Below are positions 35,850 to 44,729 of a DNA stretch of 64,000 bases, one piece after another. Made by a program: the position numbers and the translations under genes. Location: positions 902,501 through 966,500 of the forward strand of contig NZ_CP102480.1 in the NCBI RefSeq assembly GCF_024662015.1, in the 5' to 3' direction. Below the pieces are notes generated by a model. That model worked only from the letters and a program-made list of their open reading frames with translations, ran no database searches and was not told where the DNA came from. Numbering within the stretch: position 1 is the first letter of the stretch; every line of letters starts with the position of its first letter. Source of the DNA: Nisaea acidiphila (GTDB taxonomy: Bacteria; Pseudomonadota; Alphaproteobacteria; Thalassobaculales; Thalassobaculaceae).

Positions 35850-36851
35850 CTAGTTCGACACCTTCGAAGCCCAGGGCCGTTGTCCGAACATCGGCTCAAG
35901 GATCGAAACCATTTTAGCGGCCTCATTGCCGGAGAAGGGCCCCACTGCGACACGGTGCCAGAGACTACCTTTAAGGCGGACCGACATAATGACCGGCGAC
36001 GGTACAGGGACACTCTGCTCGGACGCAAAACTGTCCTGCAGCAGCATCGCCCGGCTTTCCTCACGGAACGAACCAATCATCACGAAATGATCCGAACCCG
36101 CGCGGTCGGCCGCCACTTCGGCGGTATGCTCTACGGCCGCTTTACGGCTCGGGCGTAAAACCGGAAGAACCGGCATTTCCGCATCGTCTCCGGAAACAGG
36201 CGCAACGGACGTAATCGGCCGGACCGGCGACGGCTCCTTGCTCCAACTTCCCTCGGCCGATACCGGCAGAGTAAACTCCTCCGCCGCGACGGGAGCGCTC
36301 TTCAGCTTAAGCGGCGCCAACTCGAAAGACGCCTCAACCGGCGCGAAACCCGCGACACCAAGCTCCTTCACTGCCGCCAGCCCCGCACTGAGTGCGTCAG
36401 CAGCCTCTCCGGAGCCGTCACCCGTAGCCGGCTTCTCGACCAATAGCGTTTCCGCCTCCTGCTCACCCGGCCAGAAATCGGGCGCGGTGACATCAGGGTC
36501 CGCATCTGTGTTGATCGTCAGGATGGTTCTGCCGGAAATCGCGCCTTCCGGAATGGACGTGCCGTCCAGCCAGTCGTCTCCGTCGCCCGGATAGTAAGCG
36601 ACGATTTCCGTCAGAGGCTTGTCATCGGCGTTTTCGTATTCCTGGCAGGGATCGTCGCCGAACGCGACTCGCATCAGAGAACAGTCTTCGTCGACCGCCG
36701 CGGATATCAAATGGTCCGTCGTGCTCTTGCCTGTGGCCAAGAAAGCCAGTCCCGACAAACCGGTCGACGCCAACTGAATCGCCGGTGGCAAGATTGGCAG
36801 ACATCCCCCGAGCATGAGGGGAAGGGCTGCGATGAGCAGTCCTTTTTTCAT
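35850..36851 (-). CDS. Lipoprotein with C-terminal SPOR-like domain
   Basis: A 333-residue secreted lipoprotein of unknown role. A short signal peptide ends in the lipobox LGGC, with acylated Cys17. The central part (about 75-250) is acidic, alanine/proline-rich and probably disordered. The last 80 residues (DHFVMIGSFREESRAMLL... and SLWHRVAVGPFSGNEAAKMV) fit a SPOR domain, which binds peptidoglycan stripped of stem peptides, mostly at division septa. A link to septal or wall functions is inference. Two cysteines near 58-68 could form a disulfide. It has its own promoter and is divergent from rnd. Confidence 0.75.
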   Translation of the reverse strand: MKKGLLIAALPLMLGGCLPILPPAIQLASTGLSGLAFLATGKSTTDHLISAAVDEDCSLMRVAFGDDPCQEYENADDKPLTEIVAYYPGDGDDWLDGTSIPEGAISGRTILTINTDADPDVTAPDFWPGEQEAETLLVEKPATGDGSGEAADALSAGLAAVKELGVAGFAPVEASFELAPLKLKSAPVAAEEFTLPVSAEGSWSKEPSPVRPITSVAPVSGDDAEMPVLPVLRPSRKAAVEHTAEVAADRAGSDHFVMIGSFREESRAMLLQDSFASEQSVPVPSPVIMSVRLKGSLWHRVAVGPFSGNEAAKMVSILEPMFGQRPWASKVSN

Positions 36852-36890
36852 CGTGATTCCCCCGCAAGAATCAACGGTTTATTTGCGTTT

Positions 36891-36918
36891 ATTGTACCAG
36901 TTTCACAACTCTTGGCAA
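36891..36918 (-). promoter_or_regulatory. Promoter of the SPOR lipoprotein gene
   Basis: On the minus strand TTGCCA (36918-36913) and TACAAT (36896-36891) are separated by 16 bp, 40 bp ahead of the lipoprotein ATG. TACAAT differs from the -10 consensus at one base. It lies in an AT-rich pocket shared with rnd. Confidence 0.55.
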
Positions 36919-37041
36919 GACAAGCGGTTAATAAAATATTAGCACAACCGGGTAGGAAGACATAGTGCGTTGATTTAAGTGCATGGTTTTGCGAGACGGG
37001 TGGCATTCCGCTCGCCTTCTTTTCCGTGTATGAGAACCGGC

Positions 37042-38190
37042 ATGACAATCATCACCGATACCGAAGCACTTGCCGCTGTCTGCGCCGAGTTCGCCACCGA
37101 GGACTTCGTGACCATCGACACGGAGTTCATGCGCGAGAAAACCTATTACCCGCAGCTCTGTCTGGTTCAGATCGGCAATGACGAGAAAGCGGTTGCAATC
37201 GACACTCTGGCCGACGGGATCGACCTGGCGCCTCTCGTCGAGCTTCTTAAGAATCGCGATGTCCTCAAGGTCTTCCACGCTGCGCGTCAAGATCTTGAAA
37301 TATTCTATCACCTCTGCGGCGAACTGCCGGCACCGGTCTTCGACACCCAGATCGCTGCAATGGTTTGCGGCTTCGGCGACCAGGTTTCCTACGACAAGCT
37401 GGTTCAGAGCCTGACCGGCACCCGGCTGGACAAGAGCTCCCGGTTCGCCGACTGGTCACATCGGCCGCTCGGCGAGAGGCAGCTTGGCTATGCGCTCGCC
37501 GACGTGACCCACCTGCGCAAGGTTTATCGCAAGCTGGTCGAAAGAATCGAGAAGACCGGCCGTCAGGACTGGATCGAGGACGAGGTCGCCAAAATGGCCG
37601 ACCCGGCGCTCTATGACCCGGATCCGGATACCTCCTGGCAGCGCCTGAAAGTGCGAAGCGGCAAGCCCAAGTTCCTTGCTGTGCTGCAACAGGTCGCGGC
37701 GTTTCGCGAGCGGGAAGCGCGCCAGCGCGATGTCCCGCGCAATCGTATCCTGCGCGACGATGTCCTGATGGATCTCGCCGCGCATGCGCCGACCACGCCG
37801 GAAGACCTCGCCCGCACCCGGACCTTCAATGCACAGAGCGCGAACGGACGGCTCGGCAAGGAAATCATCAAGGTGGTCGAGAAAGGCCTCGCGATCCCAC
37901 CGGAAGAGTGCCCGATCCTCCCCGTGAAGGAAGACAAGCGTGAGGCGCCCGGACCGATCGTCGAGTTACTGAAGGTGCTACTCAAGATCCGCTCGGACGA
38001 GGAAAAGGTCGCCGCCCGCCTGATCGCCAACGCCTCGGAGATCGAAGCGATCGCGCTGGACGACGACGCCGACGTGCCCGCGCTGAAAGGCTGGCGCCGG
38101 GAAATCTTCGGTGGCGACGCGATCAATCTGAAGCATGGGCGCATCGGCCTCACCGCCGACGACGGCAAAATCAAGCTGATGCGGCTTTGA
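37042..38190 (+). CDS. rnd: Ribonuclease D
   Basis: A 382-residue DEDD 3'-5' exonuclease that trims tRNA and other small RNA precursors. The first acidic motif is VTIDTEFMREKTYYPQLCLV, the second VFHAARQDLEIFYHL, and the third YALADVTHLRKVY. A helical HRDC domain (about 210-290, RNRILRDDVLMDLA) and a second C-terminal helical domain follow. I start at MTIITDTEAL. An ATG 12 bp earlier is equally possible because no strong ribosome binding site marks either. Confidence 0.93.
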   Translation: MTIITDTEALAAVCAEFATEDFVTIDTEFMREKTYYPQLCLVQIGNDEKAVAIDTLADGIDLAPLVELLKNRDVLKVFHAARQDLEIFYHLCGELPAPVFDTQIAAMVCGFGDQVSYDKLVQSLTGTRLDKSSRFADWSHRPLGERQLGYALADVTHLRKVYRKLVERIEKTGRQDWIEDEVAKMADPALYDPDPDTSWQRLKVRSGKPKFLAVLQQVAAFREREARQRDVPRNRILRDDVLMDLAAHAPTTPEDLARTRTFNAQSANGRLGKEIIKVVEKGLAIPPEECPILPVKEDKREAPGPIVELLKVLLKIRSDEEKVAARLIANASEIEAIALDDDADVPALKGWRREIFGGDAINLKHGRIGLTADDGKIKLMRL

Positions 38191-38211
38191 GCCGGCCTTC
38201 GCGCCGGTCGC

Positions 38212-39741
38212 TCAGCGCTCGATACGGATATCCTGGCCCAGCGCTTCCGATAGAGCGGCAATCCGCCGCGTGACGACATCGCCGGCAAGCCCCCCCTGAT
38301 GGCCGTGCATGCTGATCACGAAGCCCCGTTCGCCGACCATATCGCGCTCCCGCTCCAACAATGCGCTTTCAAGCAGCTCTGTCGCGCCACCCGACAGGGT
38401 GAGCGCCAGTCTCAACGCCAGTCCGACATTGAGCGCGAGGTCGCGCCGGCGCAGCGACAGGAGTTTACGAACCCTTTGCGTTCCCTCCTCGTCGATACCG
38501 CCGGTATAGCGGGCAAGGATGGCATAGGCGAGAAAGACCCGGTCGGCATGATTGAGACCAACGACCGGCAGCCGCAGCACGCGCTGAAACGCGTGCTCGC
38601 CGCGATAGCTCGGATGCTCGTTCCAGGCGAAGTCGCTGAGGGCGCAGGCCGCCCGGATGAGACGCTGTTCGCTCGCCGGCACATCCTCGAAGAATGGCGC
38701 GATCCAGCGCTCCAGAACTTCCGGGTGCGGGCTGAACCGGCTGCTCTTGTAGGCGATATCCATGCAGCTATCGACCAGCGGATCGCGTGCCTGTTCGCCC
38801 TGCGGAAGACGGTCGTAGAGACAGCCCTCACGCAATCCGAAGGACGAGAACACCACCTGGCGTGCCTTGCCGAGCTCAATGGTCCGCTTCAAAACCAGGG
38901 CCGTCACCGGAAGCTTGTCGACACGACGCTTTGAAACCGCGTCGAGCGCCCGCAACTCCTTGCGGCCCATGCGTGCGATTTCCTCGAGAAACCGCACCGT
39001 CTCGTCCGCGCCGATCGCATAGTGATGAATTACTTCCAGCGGATAGTCGGTCAGCTCCATATGGGCCCTGGCAAGGCTTCGCCAAGCGCCCCCGACGGCG
39101 AAGAGATCGCGTCCCTCCAGCGCGTCCAGCCAGGAAACTTTCCGCAAAATGGTATCGATCCGCGCAGTCAGCTCATCCCGGTTCTGACGGGTCAGTTCGC
39201 CCAGCCGGAGCGGCCCGAGAGGCGTGGTTTCGAACCGTCGCGCCTGCCCGTTCTGGACATCCACCAGCTCGAGACTCCCGCCACCGAGATCGCCAACGAC
39301 GCCGTCGGCCTGCGGGAACGCGCTGATCACGCCAAGGGCTGAGAGACGGGCCTCCTCGTCGCCGGACAGCACCATCACACGATGCCCGAACCGCTCCTCG
39401 ATCGCCGAGACGAACTCGTCTCCGTTGCGTGCATCGCGGACCGCGGCAGTCGCGAGCACGCTGACTTCCTGCACGCCCATGCCTTTGGCGATGGTGAAAT
39501 AGCGCTCCAGGTTCTCCAGCGCGGATCGGACACCCTGCTCGGAGAGATGGCCGGTTTCCTGCAGACCTGTGCCGAGGCCGCAAAGTGCCTTTTCGTTGAA
39601 GAGCGGGATCGGCATCCGCCCGTCGCCTTCGAAGACAACGAGACGGACCGAATTCGATCCTATATCGAGAACGCCGACGAGGCCGTGATGATCGAGATGA
39701 GTGCCGGATTTCCAGGCATCATGCGAGATGGATACAGACAA
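38212..39741 (-). CDS. ppx: Exopolyphosphatase (Ppx/GppA family)
   Basis: A 509-residue Ppx/GppA phosphatase of the ASKHA fold. The first phosphate loop is VLDIGSNSVRLVVFE, the second VGDLGGGSLELVDV. TAAVRDARNGDEF and the catalytic-glutamate region in GDEEARLSALGV are conserved. The C-terminal half is HD-like and helical. It removes terminal phosphates from polyphosphate or converts pppGpp. It follows ppk by only 3 bp, so synthesis and breakdown of polyphosphate are under one transcript. Confidence 0.93.
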   Translation of the reverse strand: MSVSISHDAWKSGTHLDHHGLVGVLDIGSNSVRLVVFEGDGRMPIPLFNEKALCGLGTGLQETGHLSEQGVRSALENLERYFTIAKGMGVQEVSVLATAAVRDARNGDEFVSAIEERFGHRVMVLSGDEEARLSALGVISAFPQADGVVGDLGGGSLELVDVQNGQARRFETTPLGPLRLGELTRQNRDELTARIDTILRKVSWLDALEGRDLFAVGGAWRSLARAHMELTDYPLEVIHHYAIGADETVRFLEEIARMGRKELRALDAVSKRRVDKLPVTALVLKRTIELGKARQVVFSSFGLREGCLYDRLPQGEQARDPLVDSCMDIAYKSSRFSPHPEVLERWIAPFFEDVPASEQRLIRAACALSDFAWNEHPSYRGEHAFQRVLRLPVVGLNHADRVFLAYAILARYTGGIDEEGTQRVRKLLSLRRRDLALNVGLALRLALTLSGGATELLESALLERERDMVGERGFVISMHGHQGGLAGDVVTRRIAALSEALGQDIRIER

Positions 39742-39744
39742 GCC

Positions 39745-41889
39745 TTATTCCGCGCCGCTCAGCTTCTTGGGCATCTCGTTCGACCGTTTCAGAGCACTGC
39801 CGCGGCCTGACAGGCTCGGGTTGGTCATAAAATAATTATGCGCCGAAAACGCCCCGCTGTCCGCCTTCACCCGGACATAGTGGCCATCTGGCTGACCGAT
39901 CCAGGAGTTGGTCTCGTCCTTCAGGTTGGCGACCATGATCTGGTCCAGCACCTGCCGGTGAACCGTGCGGTTCTCGATCGGCACGAAATGCTCCACCCGC
40001 CGGTCCAGGTTCCGCGTCATCCAGTCGGCGGAGGAGATGTACACTTTCGCCTGATCGGAGGGAAGCTTCCGCCCGTTGCCGAAGCAGAAAATTCGCGAAT
40101 GCTCGAGAAAGCGTCCAATGATGCTGCGAACCTGAATATTCTCCGATAGCCCTGCCAGTCCGGGACGCAGACAGCAGATCCCCCGGATTACGAGATCGAT
40201 CTTCACCCCCGCACCGGAGGCCCTGTAGAGCAGGTCGATCAGGTCGGGGTCGACAAGCGAGTTCATCTTGGCCCAGATCGCGGCCGGCTTGCCTTGCTTG
40301 GCGAACGCGATTTCCGCCTCGACGAGATCCTGCAGGGTCTGGCGCATGGTCAGCGGCGAGAGCGAGAGTTTGTCCATCTCCTGCGGCGTCGCGTATCCGG
40401 TCATGTAATTGAACATGCGCGCCGCGTCGCGACAGAGCACCGGATCGCAGGTGAAGAAGGAAAGGTCGGTATAGATCTTCGCCGTGATCGGGTGGTAGTT
40501 GCCGGTGCCGAAATGCACATAGTTCCTGAGACCGTTGCCTTCCCGGCGGACCACCAGAGATATCTTCGCGTGGGTCTTCAGGTCGACGAAACCGTAGACG
40601 ACCTGCACACCGGCACGCTCTAGATCCCGGGCAAGCCGGATATTCGCTTCCTCGTCGAAGCGGGCCTTGAGCTCGACCATCGCCGTTACCGACTTGCCGG
40701 ACTCCGCCGCCTCGATCAGCGCGCTGACGATCGGGCTGCCTTTCGACGTCCGGTAAAGAGTCTGCTTGATCGAGACCACCGCCGGGTCGGCCGCCGCCTG
40801 GCGCAGGAACTGCACGACGACGTCGAAGCTCTCGTAGGGGTGATGGACCACGATATCCTTGGCCCGGATCGCCGCCAGACAGTCGCCGCCGAAATCGCGG
40901 ATCCGTTCGGGGAAGCGAGGATTGAACGGCTTCCAGAGCAAGTCGGGACGCTCGCTGACAATGAGCTGCGAGAGATCGGCCAACCCGACCATTTCGTCCA
41001 GCGTGAACACGTCCTCCGGCGCGACCTTCATCTCCTCGACAACGAAAGCGCCCAGAGATTCGGGCATGTCGCGGTTCATCGACAGGCGAATGACGTTGCC
41101 CCGCCGGCGCCGCTTCAGCGCGGATTCGAACGAGAGCACCAAATCTTCGGCCTCTTCGTCGATTTCCATCTCGCTGTCGCGCAGCACGCGGAAGATACCG
41201 TGTCCAGCAACGGTGAAATTCGGAAACAGCTCATCGGCATATTTGATGATCACCTGCTCGATGGCGATGAACCGGATATCCTTGCCCGGCAGGCGCACGA
41301 AGCGGCTGATCTGCGCCGGCAGAGGCAGCAACGCCTCCATCTCCGCACCGGACGCGGCCTCGTTCAGCTGCAGAGCCAGGCAGACACCGCCATTCGGCAG
41401 AAACGGAAAGGGATGCGCCGGATCGATGGCGAGCGGCGTCAAGAGCGGGAAGATCTGGTCGATGAAATGCGCATCGAGCCACTTCCTGTCGGCCGCCGTC
41501 AGGTCCTCACCATTGACAAGATGGAAGCCGGTCCTGCGCAACTCGGTCAGAAGCTTGGTCAGATATCGCTGCTGCACCGCGATCAGCTCGGCGGCCTTTT
41601 CGGCGATAGCGCGCAGCTGGTTGCTCGGCGAAAGCCCGTCCGCGCTGGCGGTGGTCACCCCGGCATTCACCATGCCTTTCAGGCCGGCCACACGCACTGT
41701 GTAGAACTCGTCCAGGTTGGAGGCGGAAATCGAAACGAAGCGCAGGCGCTCCAGCAACGGATTGGCCGGGTTGTCGGCCTCTTCAAGAACGCGGTGATTG
41801 AAGCCGAGCCAGGACAGTTCCCTGTTGAAAAAGCGCTCGGGCGACGCGGGATCGACCCGCGTAATGTTTTCCGGCTGGCTCTCGCTCAC
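39745..41889 (-). CDS. ppk1: Polyphosphate kinase 1
   Basis: A 714-residue PPK1. The N-terminal domain starts with [20 protein letters not shown]. The catalytic C-domains include [20 protein letters not shown] and [17 protein letters not shown] with the autophosphorylated histidine. The second active-site block is [15 protein letters not shown]. The enzyme polymerises the gamma-phosphate of ATP reversibly. The start is GTG ([12 protein letters not shown]) eight bases after AGGAGG, a strong ribosome binding site. Two large inverted repeats lie in the 174 bp upstream. Confidence 0.96.
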   Translation of the reverse strand: MSESQPENITRVDPASPERFFNRELSWLGFNHRVLEEADNPANPLLERLRFVSISASNLDEFYTVRVAGLKGMVNAGVTTASADGLSPSNQLRAIAEKAAELIAVQQRYLTKLLTELRRTGFHLVNGEDLTAADRKWLDAHFIDQIFPLLTPLAIDPAHPFPFLPNGGVCLALQLNEAASGAEMEALLPLPAQISRFVRLPGKDIRFIAIEQVIIKYADELFPNFTVAGHGIFRVLRDSEMEIDEEAEDLVLSFESALKRRRRGNVIRLSMNRDMPESLGAFVVEEMKVAPEDVFTLDEMVGLADLSQLIVSERPDLLWKPFNPRFPERIRDFGGDCLAAIRAKDIVVHHPYESFDVVVQFLRQAAADPAVVSIKQTLYRTSKGSPIVSALIEAAESGKSVTAMVELKARFDEEANIRLARDLERAGVQVVYGFVDLKTHAKISLVVRREGNGLRNYVHFGTGNYHPITAKIYTDLSFFTCDPVLCRDAARMFNYMTGYATPQEMDKLSLSPLTMRQTLQDLVEAEIAFAKQGKPAAIWAKMNSLVDPDLIDLLYRASGAGVKIDLVIRGICCLRPGLAGLSENIQVRSIIGRFLEHSRIFCFGNGRKLPSDQAKVYISSADWMTRNLDRRVEHFVPIENRTVHRQVLDQIMVANLKDETNSWIGQPDGHYVRVKADSGAFSAHNYFMTNPSLSGRGSALKRSNEMPKKLSGAE

Positions 41890-41967
41890 GGGACCGCCTC
41901 CTTGATGTCGCGACAGACTTGCTGGACCTTGCAGCGCAAACAGCGCTTCTGCTGTCTTAACACAGGT

Positions 41968-41996
41968 CGGCCCGGGATATGGAATATCCCGGGCCG
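41968..41996. repeat. 13-bp inverted repeat upstream of ppk1
   Basis: CGGCCCGGGATAT and ATATCCCGGGCCG are exact inverses around a 3-base centre (GGA). On the minus strand it lies between the SDR gene and ppk1, about 80 bp ahead of the ppk1 start. No T-run follows it on either strand, so a plain intrinsic terminator is not supported; a protein-binding dyad or RNA hairpin is more likely. Confidence 0.75.
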
Positions 41997-42035
41997 GAAA
42001 CTAGTCCTGTCGCGTTTCAGTTCGATGACGATTTT

Positions 42036-42049
42036 CCCGAGATCTCGGG
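42036..42049. repeat. 14-bp perfect palindrome downstream of the SDR gene
   Basis: CCCGAGATCTCGGG is fully self-complementary, and T/A runs extend the symmetry with one bulged base. It is 15 bp past the SDR stop and 40 bp from the larger inverted repeat. Function is unknown; it may contribute to mRNA 3' end formation of the SDR gene. Confidence 0.6.
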
Positions 42050-42063
42050 GAAACCTGCCGGTC

Positions 42064-42846
42064 CTAGAGCGTGCTCCGGAACGCGCCGCCGTCCATCAGT
42101 AGGTTCTGACCGTTGATGTAACCCGCATGCGCGCTGCAGAGGAAGGCGCAGGTCTGGCCGAACTCGTCCGGCGTGCCGAAGCGGCCGGCGGTGTGCTCGG
42201 CGCCGTGCTGCGCGAAGAAGGTCTCGAAATCGACGCCCGCCTTCTCCGCCTGGATCTTCATGTTGCCGCGCAGCCGGTCGGTATCGAACGGGCCCGGCAG
42301 CAGGCCGTTGATGGTAACCCCGTCTTTGGCGACCTCACGGGCGATGCCGGCGCAAAAGCCGGTCAGGCCCGCGCGGGCGCCGTTGGAGAGACCGAGGATC
42401 GCAATTGGCGACTTCACGGCGCCGGAGGTGATGTTGACGATGCGGCCCCACTTACGCTCGATCATGCCGTCGATCGTCGCCTTGATGAGATCGATCGCGG
42501 TCAGCATGTTGCCGTCGACCGCCTTGATCCAGTCGTCCCGGGTCCAGTCGCGGAAATTGCCCGGCGGCGGGCCACCGGCATTGTTCACAAGTATGTCGAT
42601 CTTTGCGTCGAACGGCGCCAGCGCCTTCTCGCGGCCTTCCGGCGTGGTGATGTCGCAGGCCACCGCATGCACGGTCACACCGGTGGCTGACCGGATCTCG
42701 TCGGCCGCCGCCTCGATCGCCTCTGGCGTCCGCGAGCAGATGGTGAGGTCGACACCGTTCTGCGCGAGCGCCAATGCAGAGGCCTTGCCGAGCCCCTTGC
42801 TCGAAGCGCAGACGAGCGCCTTCTTCCCTTTGATTCCCAGATCCAT
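42064..42846 (-). CDS. Atypical SDR (BKR-like) lacking the catalytic Tyr and Lys
   Basis: A 260-residue SDR-fold protein. The nucleotide loop is CASSKGLGKASAL (not the usual TGxxxGxG), and NNAGG is at 88-92. The serine at 141 is kept, but the YxxxK positions 154 and 158 are Ser and Arg in ILGLSNGARAGL. The family of BKR-like SDRs described with imperfect cofactor and active-site motifs shows the same replacement. It may use another mechanism or serve as a binding protein. The C-terminal LLMDGGAFRSTL is typical for FabG relatives. Function unknown. Confidence 0.85.
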   Translation of the reverse strand: MDLGIKGKKALVCASSKGLGKASALALAQNGVDLTICSRTPEAIEAAADEIRSATGVTVHAVACDITTPEGREKALAPFDAKIDILVNNAGGPPPGNFRDWTRDDWIKAVDGNMLTAIDLIKATIDGMIERKWGRIVNITSGAVKSPIAILGLSNGARAGLTGFCAGIAREVAKDGVTINGLLPGPFDTDRLRGNMKIQAEKAGVDFETFFAQHGAEHTAGRFGTPDEFGQTCAFLCSAHAGYINGQNLLMDGGAFRSTL

Positions 42847-42893
42847 CGATAGTGCTCCGTTTGTTGATTGTTTTCGGTCCCCAGCGGCCGATG

Positions 42894-43610
42894 CTAACCG
42901 GCGCCCCGATCCTCCAGAACCCGGCGGGCGAGCGGCAGGGTGATCCGGCGCCCTTCGGCCAGCGACAGGGCATCGATGGCTTCCACCAGCGCCCGCGCCT
43001 CGGAGAATGATCGTTCCATGCGCCCGACCAGGAAGGCCAGAACCTCTTCAGCAACGAACAATTGCCTGTCGCGAAAGAGTTTGTCCATCACGCCGGCGAT
43101 CAGCGCATCGTCCGGATCGCTGATCGCCACCGCCGGCAGCGCGGCGAAACGCGATTTGGCATCGGCCGGTGTCAGGTTCATCCGGGAGACCGGCGTGCGG
43201 GACAGCACAAGGAGCGCTCCGCGCCGTTCGACGATCATGTTGTAAAGGTGGAAGGCCGGCACGCCGGGCAGGCTCTCATCGACATCCTCCAGCACGACAT
43301 GACGCTTCTCGCCAAGTAAGACAGGCAGGCCCGCAACGTCGAGATCGGACGGCAGCAGCAGCACGGCATCGGCTTTGCGCGCCCAGACTTCCGCCAGATG
43401 CGATTTTCCCGAGGCTTCCGGGCCATGGACATTGAGGCCCCAGGTCGCCTCCGGCCAGGCCGGCCAGGAATCGATCCAGGCCGTTGCCCCCTCGTTGCAG
43501 CTGGAGACGAGGTATTCGCCGCGATCGAAGGCCGGGCGATGCTCCAGCACGAGAGGGAGTTGCCGGCCGGCGCCGCCAGCGGGGCGTCCTGCTTTGTTCT
43601 GTTCCGTCAT
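42894..43610 (-). CDS. hdaA: DnaA regulatory inactivator HdaA
   Basis: A 238-residue DnaA-related AAA+ protein without the DnaA DNA-binding domain. Near the N-terminus, RQLPLVLEH (about 17-25) is the beta-clamp binding motif. The Walker A region reads HGPEASGKSHLAEVW, the Walker B region HVVLEDVDE, and sensor 1 is in LLVLSRTPVSRM. In Caulobacter HdaA bound to the clamp promotes ATP hydrolysis by DnaA to prevent re-initiation of replication. It follows the AI-2E permease gene by 17 bp on the same strand. Confidence 0.9.
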   Translation of the reverse strand: MTEQNKAGRPAGGAGRQLPLVLEHRPAFDRGEYLVSSCNEGATAWIDSWPAWPEATWGLNVHGPEASGKSHLAEVWARKADAVLLLPSDLDVAGLPVLLGEKRHVVLEDVDESLPGVPAFHLYNMIVERRGALLVLSRTPVSRMNLTPADAKSRFAALPAVAISDPDDALIAGVMDKLFRDRQLFVAEEVLAFLVGRMERSFSEARALVEAIDALSLAEGRRITLPLARRVLEDRGAG

Positions 43611-43627
43611 TCGTTTCGTAATTCCGG

Positions 43628-44710
43628 TCAGTTGCCGTCGGTCTCGTCGTCCGCCGGCGGTATCCCATGTAGATGGAGCGGGCTCGCCAGATATCGAGAG
43701 AGCGCGAAGCGCACGAGCACGCCTATGACCGCGGCGACCGGCACCGCGATCAGCACACCGAGGAATCCGAACAGAGCGCCACCTGCCAGGAGCGCGAACA
43801 TAACCCAGACCGGGTGCAGGCCGACTGCGTCGCCGACAAGGTTCGGAGTCAGGAAGTTACCCTCGATCGCCTGCCCCGCGACGAAGATCGCCGCGATGAT
43901 AGCGATCGGAGTCAGGGAATCGAACTGCAAGGCGGCAAGGCCAATGCTGAGCGCTCCACCGAAGATCGAGCCGACGAACGGCACGAAGGATATCAGCCCG
44001 GCGAAAAGTCCGATGATGACACCGAAATCGAGTCCGGCGAGCGAAAGCCCAACCGCATAGAAGCCGCCGAGGATCAGGCAGACCGTTCCCTGCCCCCGGA
44101 CGAAAGACGCCAGCGTGCTGTCGATGATCCCGGCCTGCTCGCGGATCGTGTTCGCTTGCGCGCGCGGCAGCCAGCCGTCGATTGCGGCCACGATGTGGTC
44201 CCAGTCCCGCAGCAGATAGAAAGCGACAATCGGCGTAATCACCAGCAACGAGACCAGGTTCGCGAGCGCCGCGCCACCGCTCAGCAGTTCGCCGGCAAAA
44301 GAGAGGATCCATTTGCCTGCCTGGGTCGCGATGGCCGGCAGGTTCAGCTTGTCAGCCCCACCATCGCCGAGCCAGGCGCGCGCCATGTCGAGGAGCGGCT
44401 CAGCCATGATCGAGAGACGCTCGATATATTTGGGCAAGGTTTCGGCCAGCAGCACGACCTGCGCCTGAATAAGCGGAATCAGAAGCAGCAGCACACCGGT
44501 CCCGGCAAGAAAAAAGCCAAGCAGAACGACAGCGGTTCCGAGCGTCCGCGACATGCCGATACGCTCGCAGCGGTCCACGATGGGGTCGAGGAAATAGGCG
44601 ATCGCCATGCCGGCCGCGAACGGCACCAGCACGCTCTTCAGTACATAGACCGCGAGCAGGAAGGCGGCCAGAAGACCGACCCAGAAGGCGAGCCGTTCAC
44701 GCTGCGTCAT
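43628..44710 (-). CDS. AI-2E/PerM family permease
   Basis: A 360-residue membrane protein with about eight helices and a large periplasmic or cytosolic loop in the middle (about 90-150). The motif GLFAGLISFVPFVGSIFGG is the family signature, and LTPNLVGDAVGLHPVWVMFALLAGGALFGFLG-type segments mark the last helices. The family name reflects one member reported to export autoinducer-2; most members have no proven substrate. It lies between the DUF2066 gene (19 bp upstream) and hdaA, the usual alphaproteobacterial order. Confidence 0.88.
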   Translation of the reverse strand: MTQRERLAFWVGLLAAFLLAVYVLKSVLVPFAAGMAIAYFLDPIVDRCERIGMSRTLGTAVVLLGFFLAGTGVLLLLIPLIQAQVVLLAETLPKYIERLSIMAEPLLDMARAWLGDGGADKLNLPAIATQAGKWILSFAGELLSGGAALANLVSLLVITPIVAFYLLRDWDHIVAAIDGWLPRAQANTIREQAGIIDSTLASFVRGQGTVCLILGGFYAVGLSLAGLDFGVIIGLFAGLISFVPFVGSIFGGALSIGLAALQFDSLTPIAIIAAIFVAGQAIEGNFLTPNLVGDAVGLHPVWVMFALLAGGALFGFLGVLIAVPVAAVIGVLVRFALSRYLASPLHLHGIPPADDETDGN

Positions 44711-44729
44711 GAGCCGTTCCTCGCATCAG

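Noticed and set aside
41890-42063. PhoB box search ahead of ppk1
   Set aside because: CTGTCG and CTGTTT elements are present but not as two 11-bp direct repeats, so a Pho box cannot be supported.
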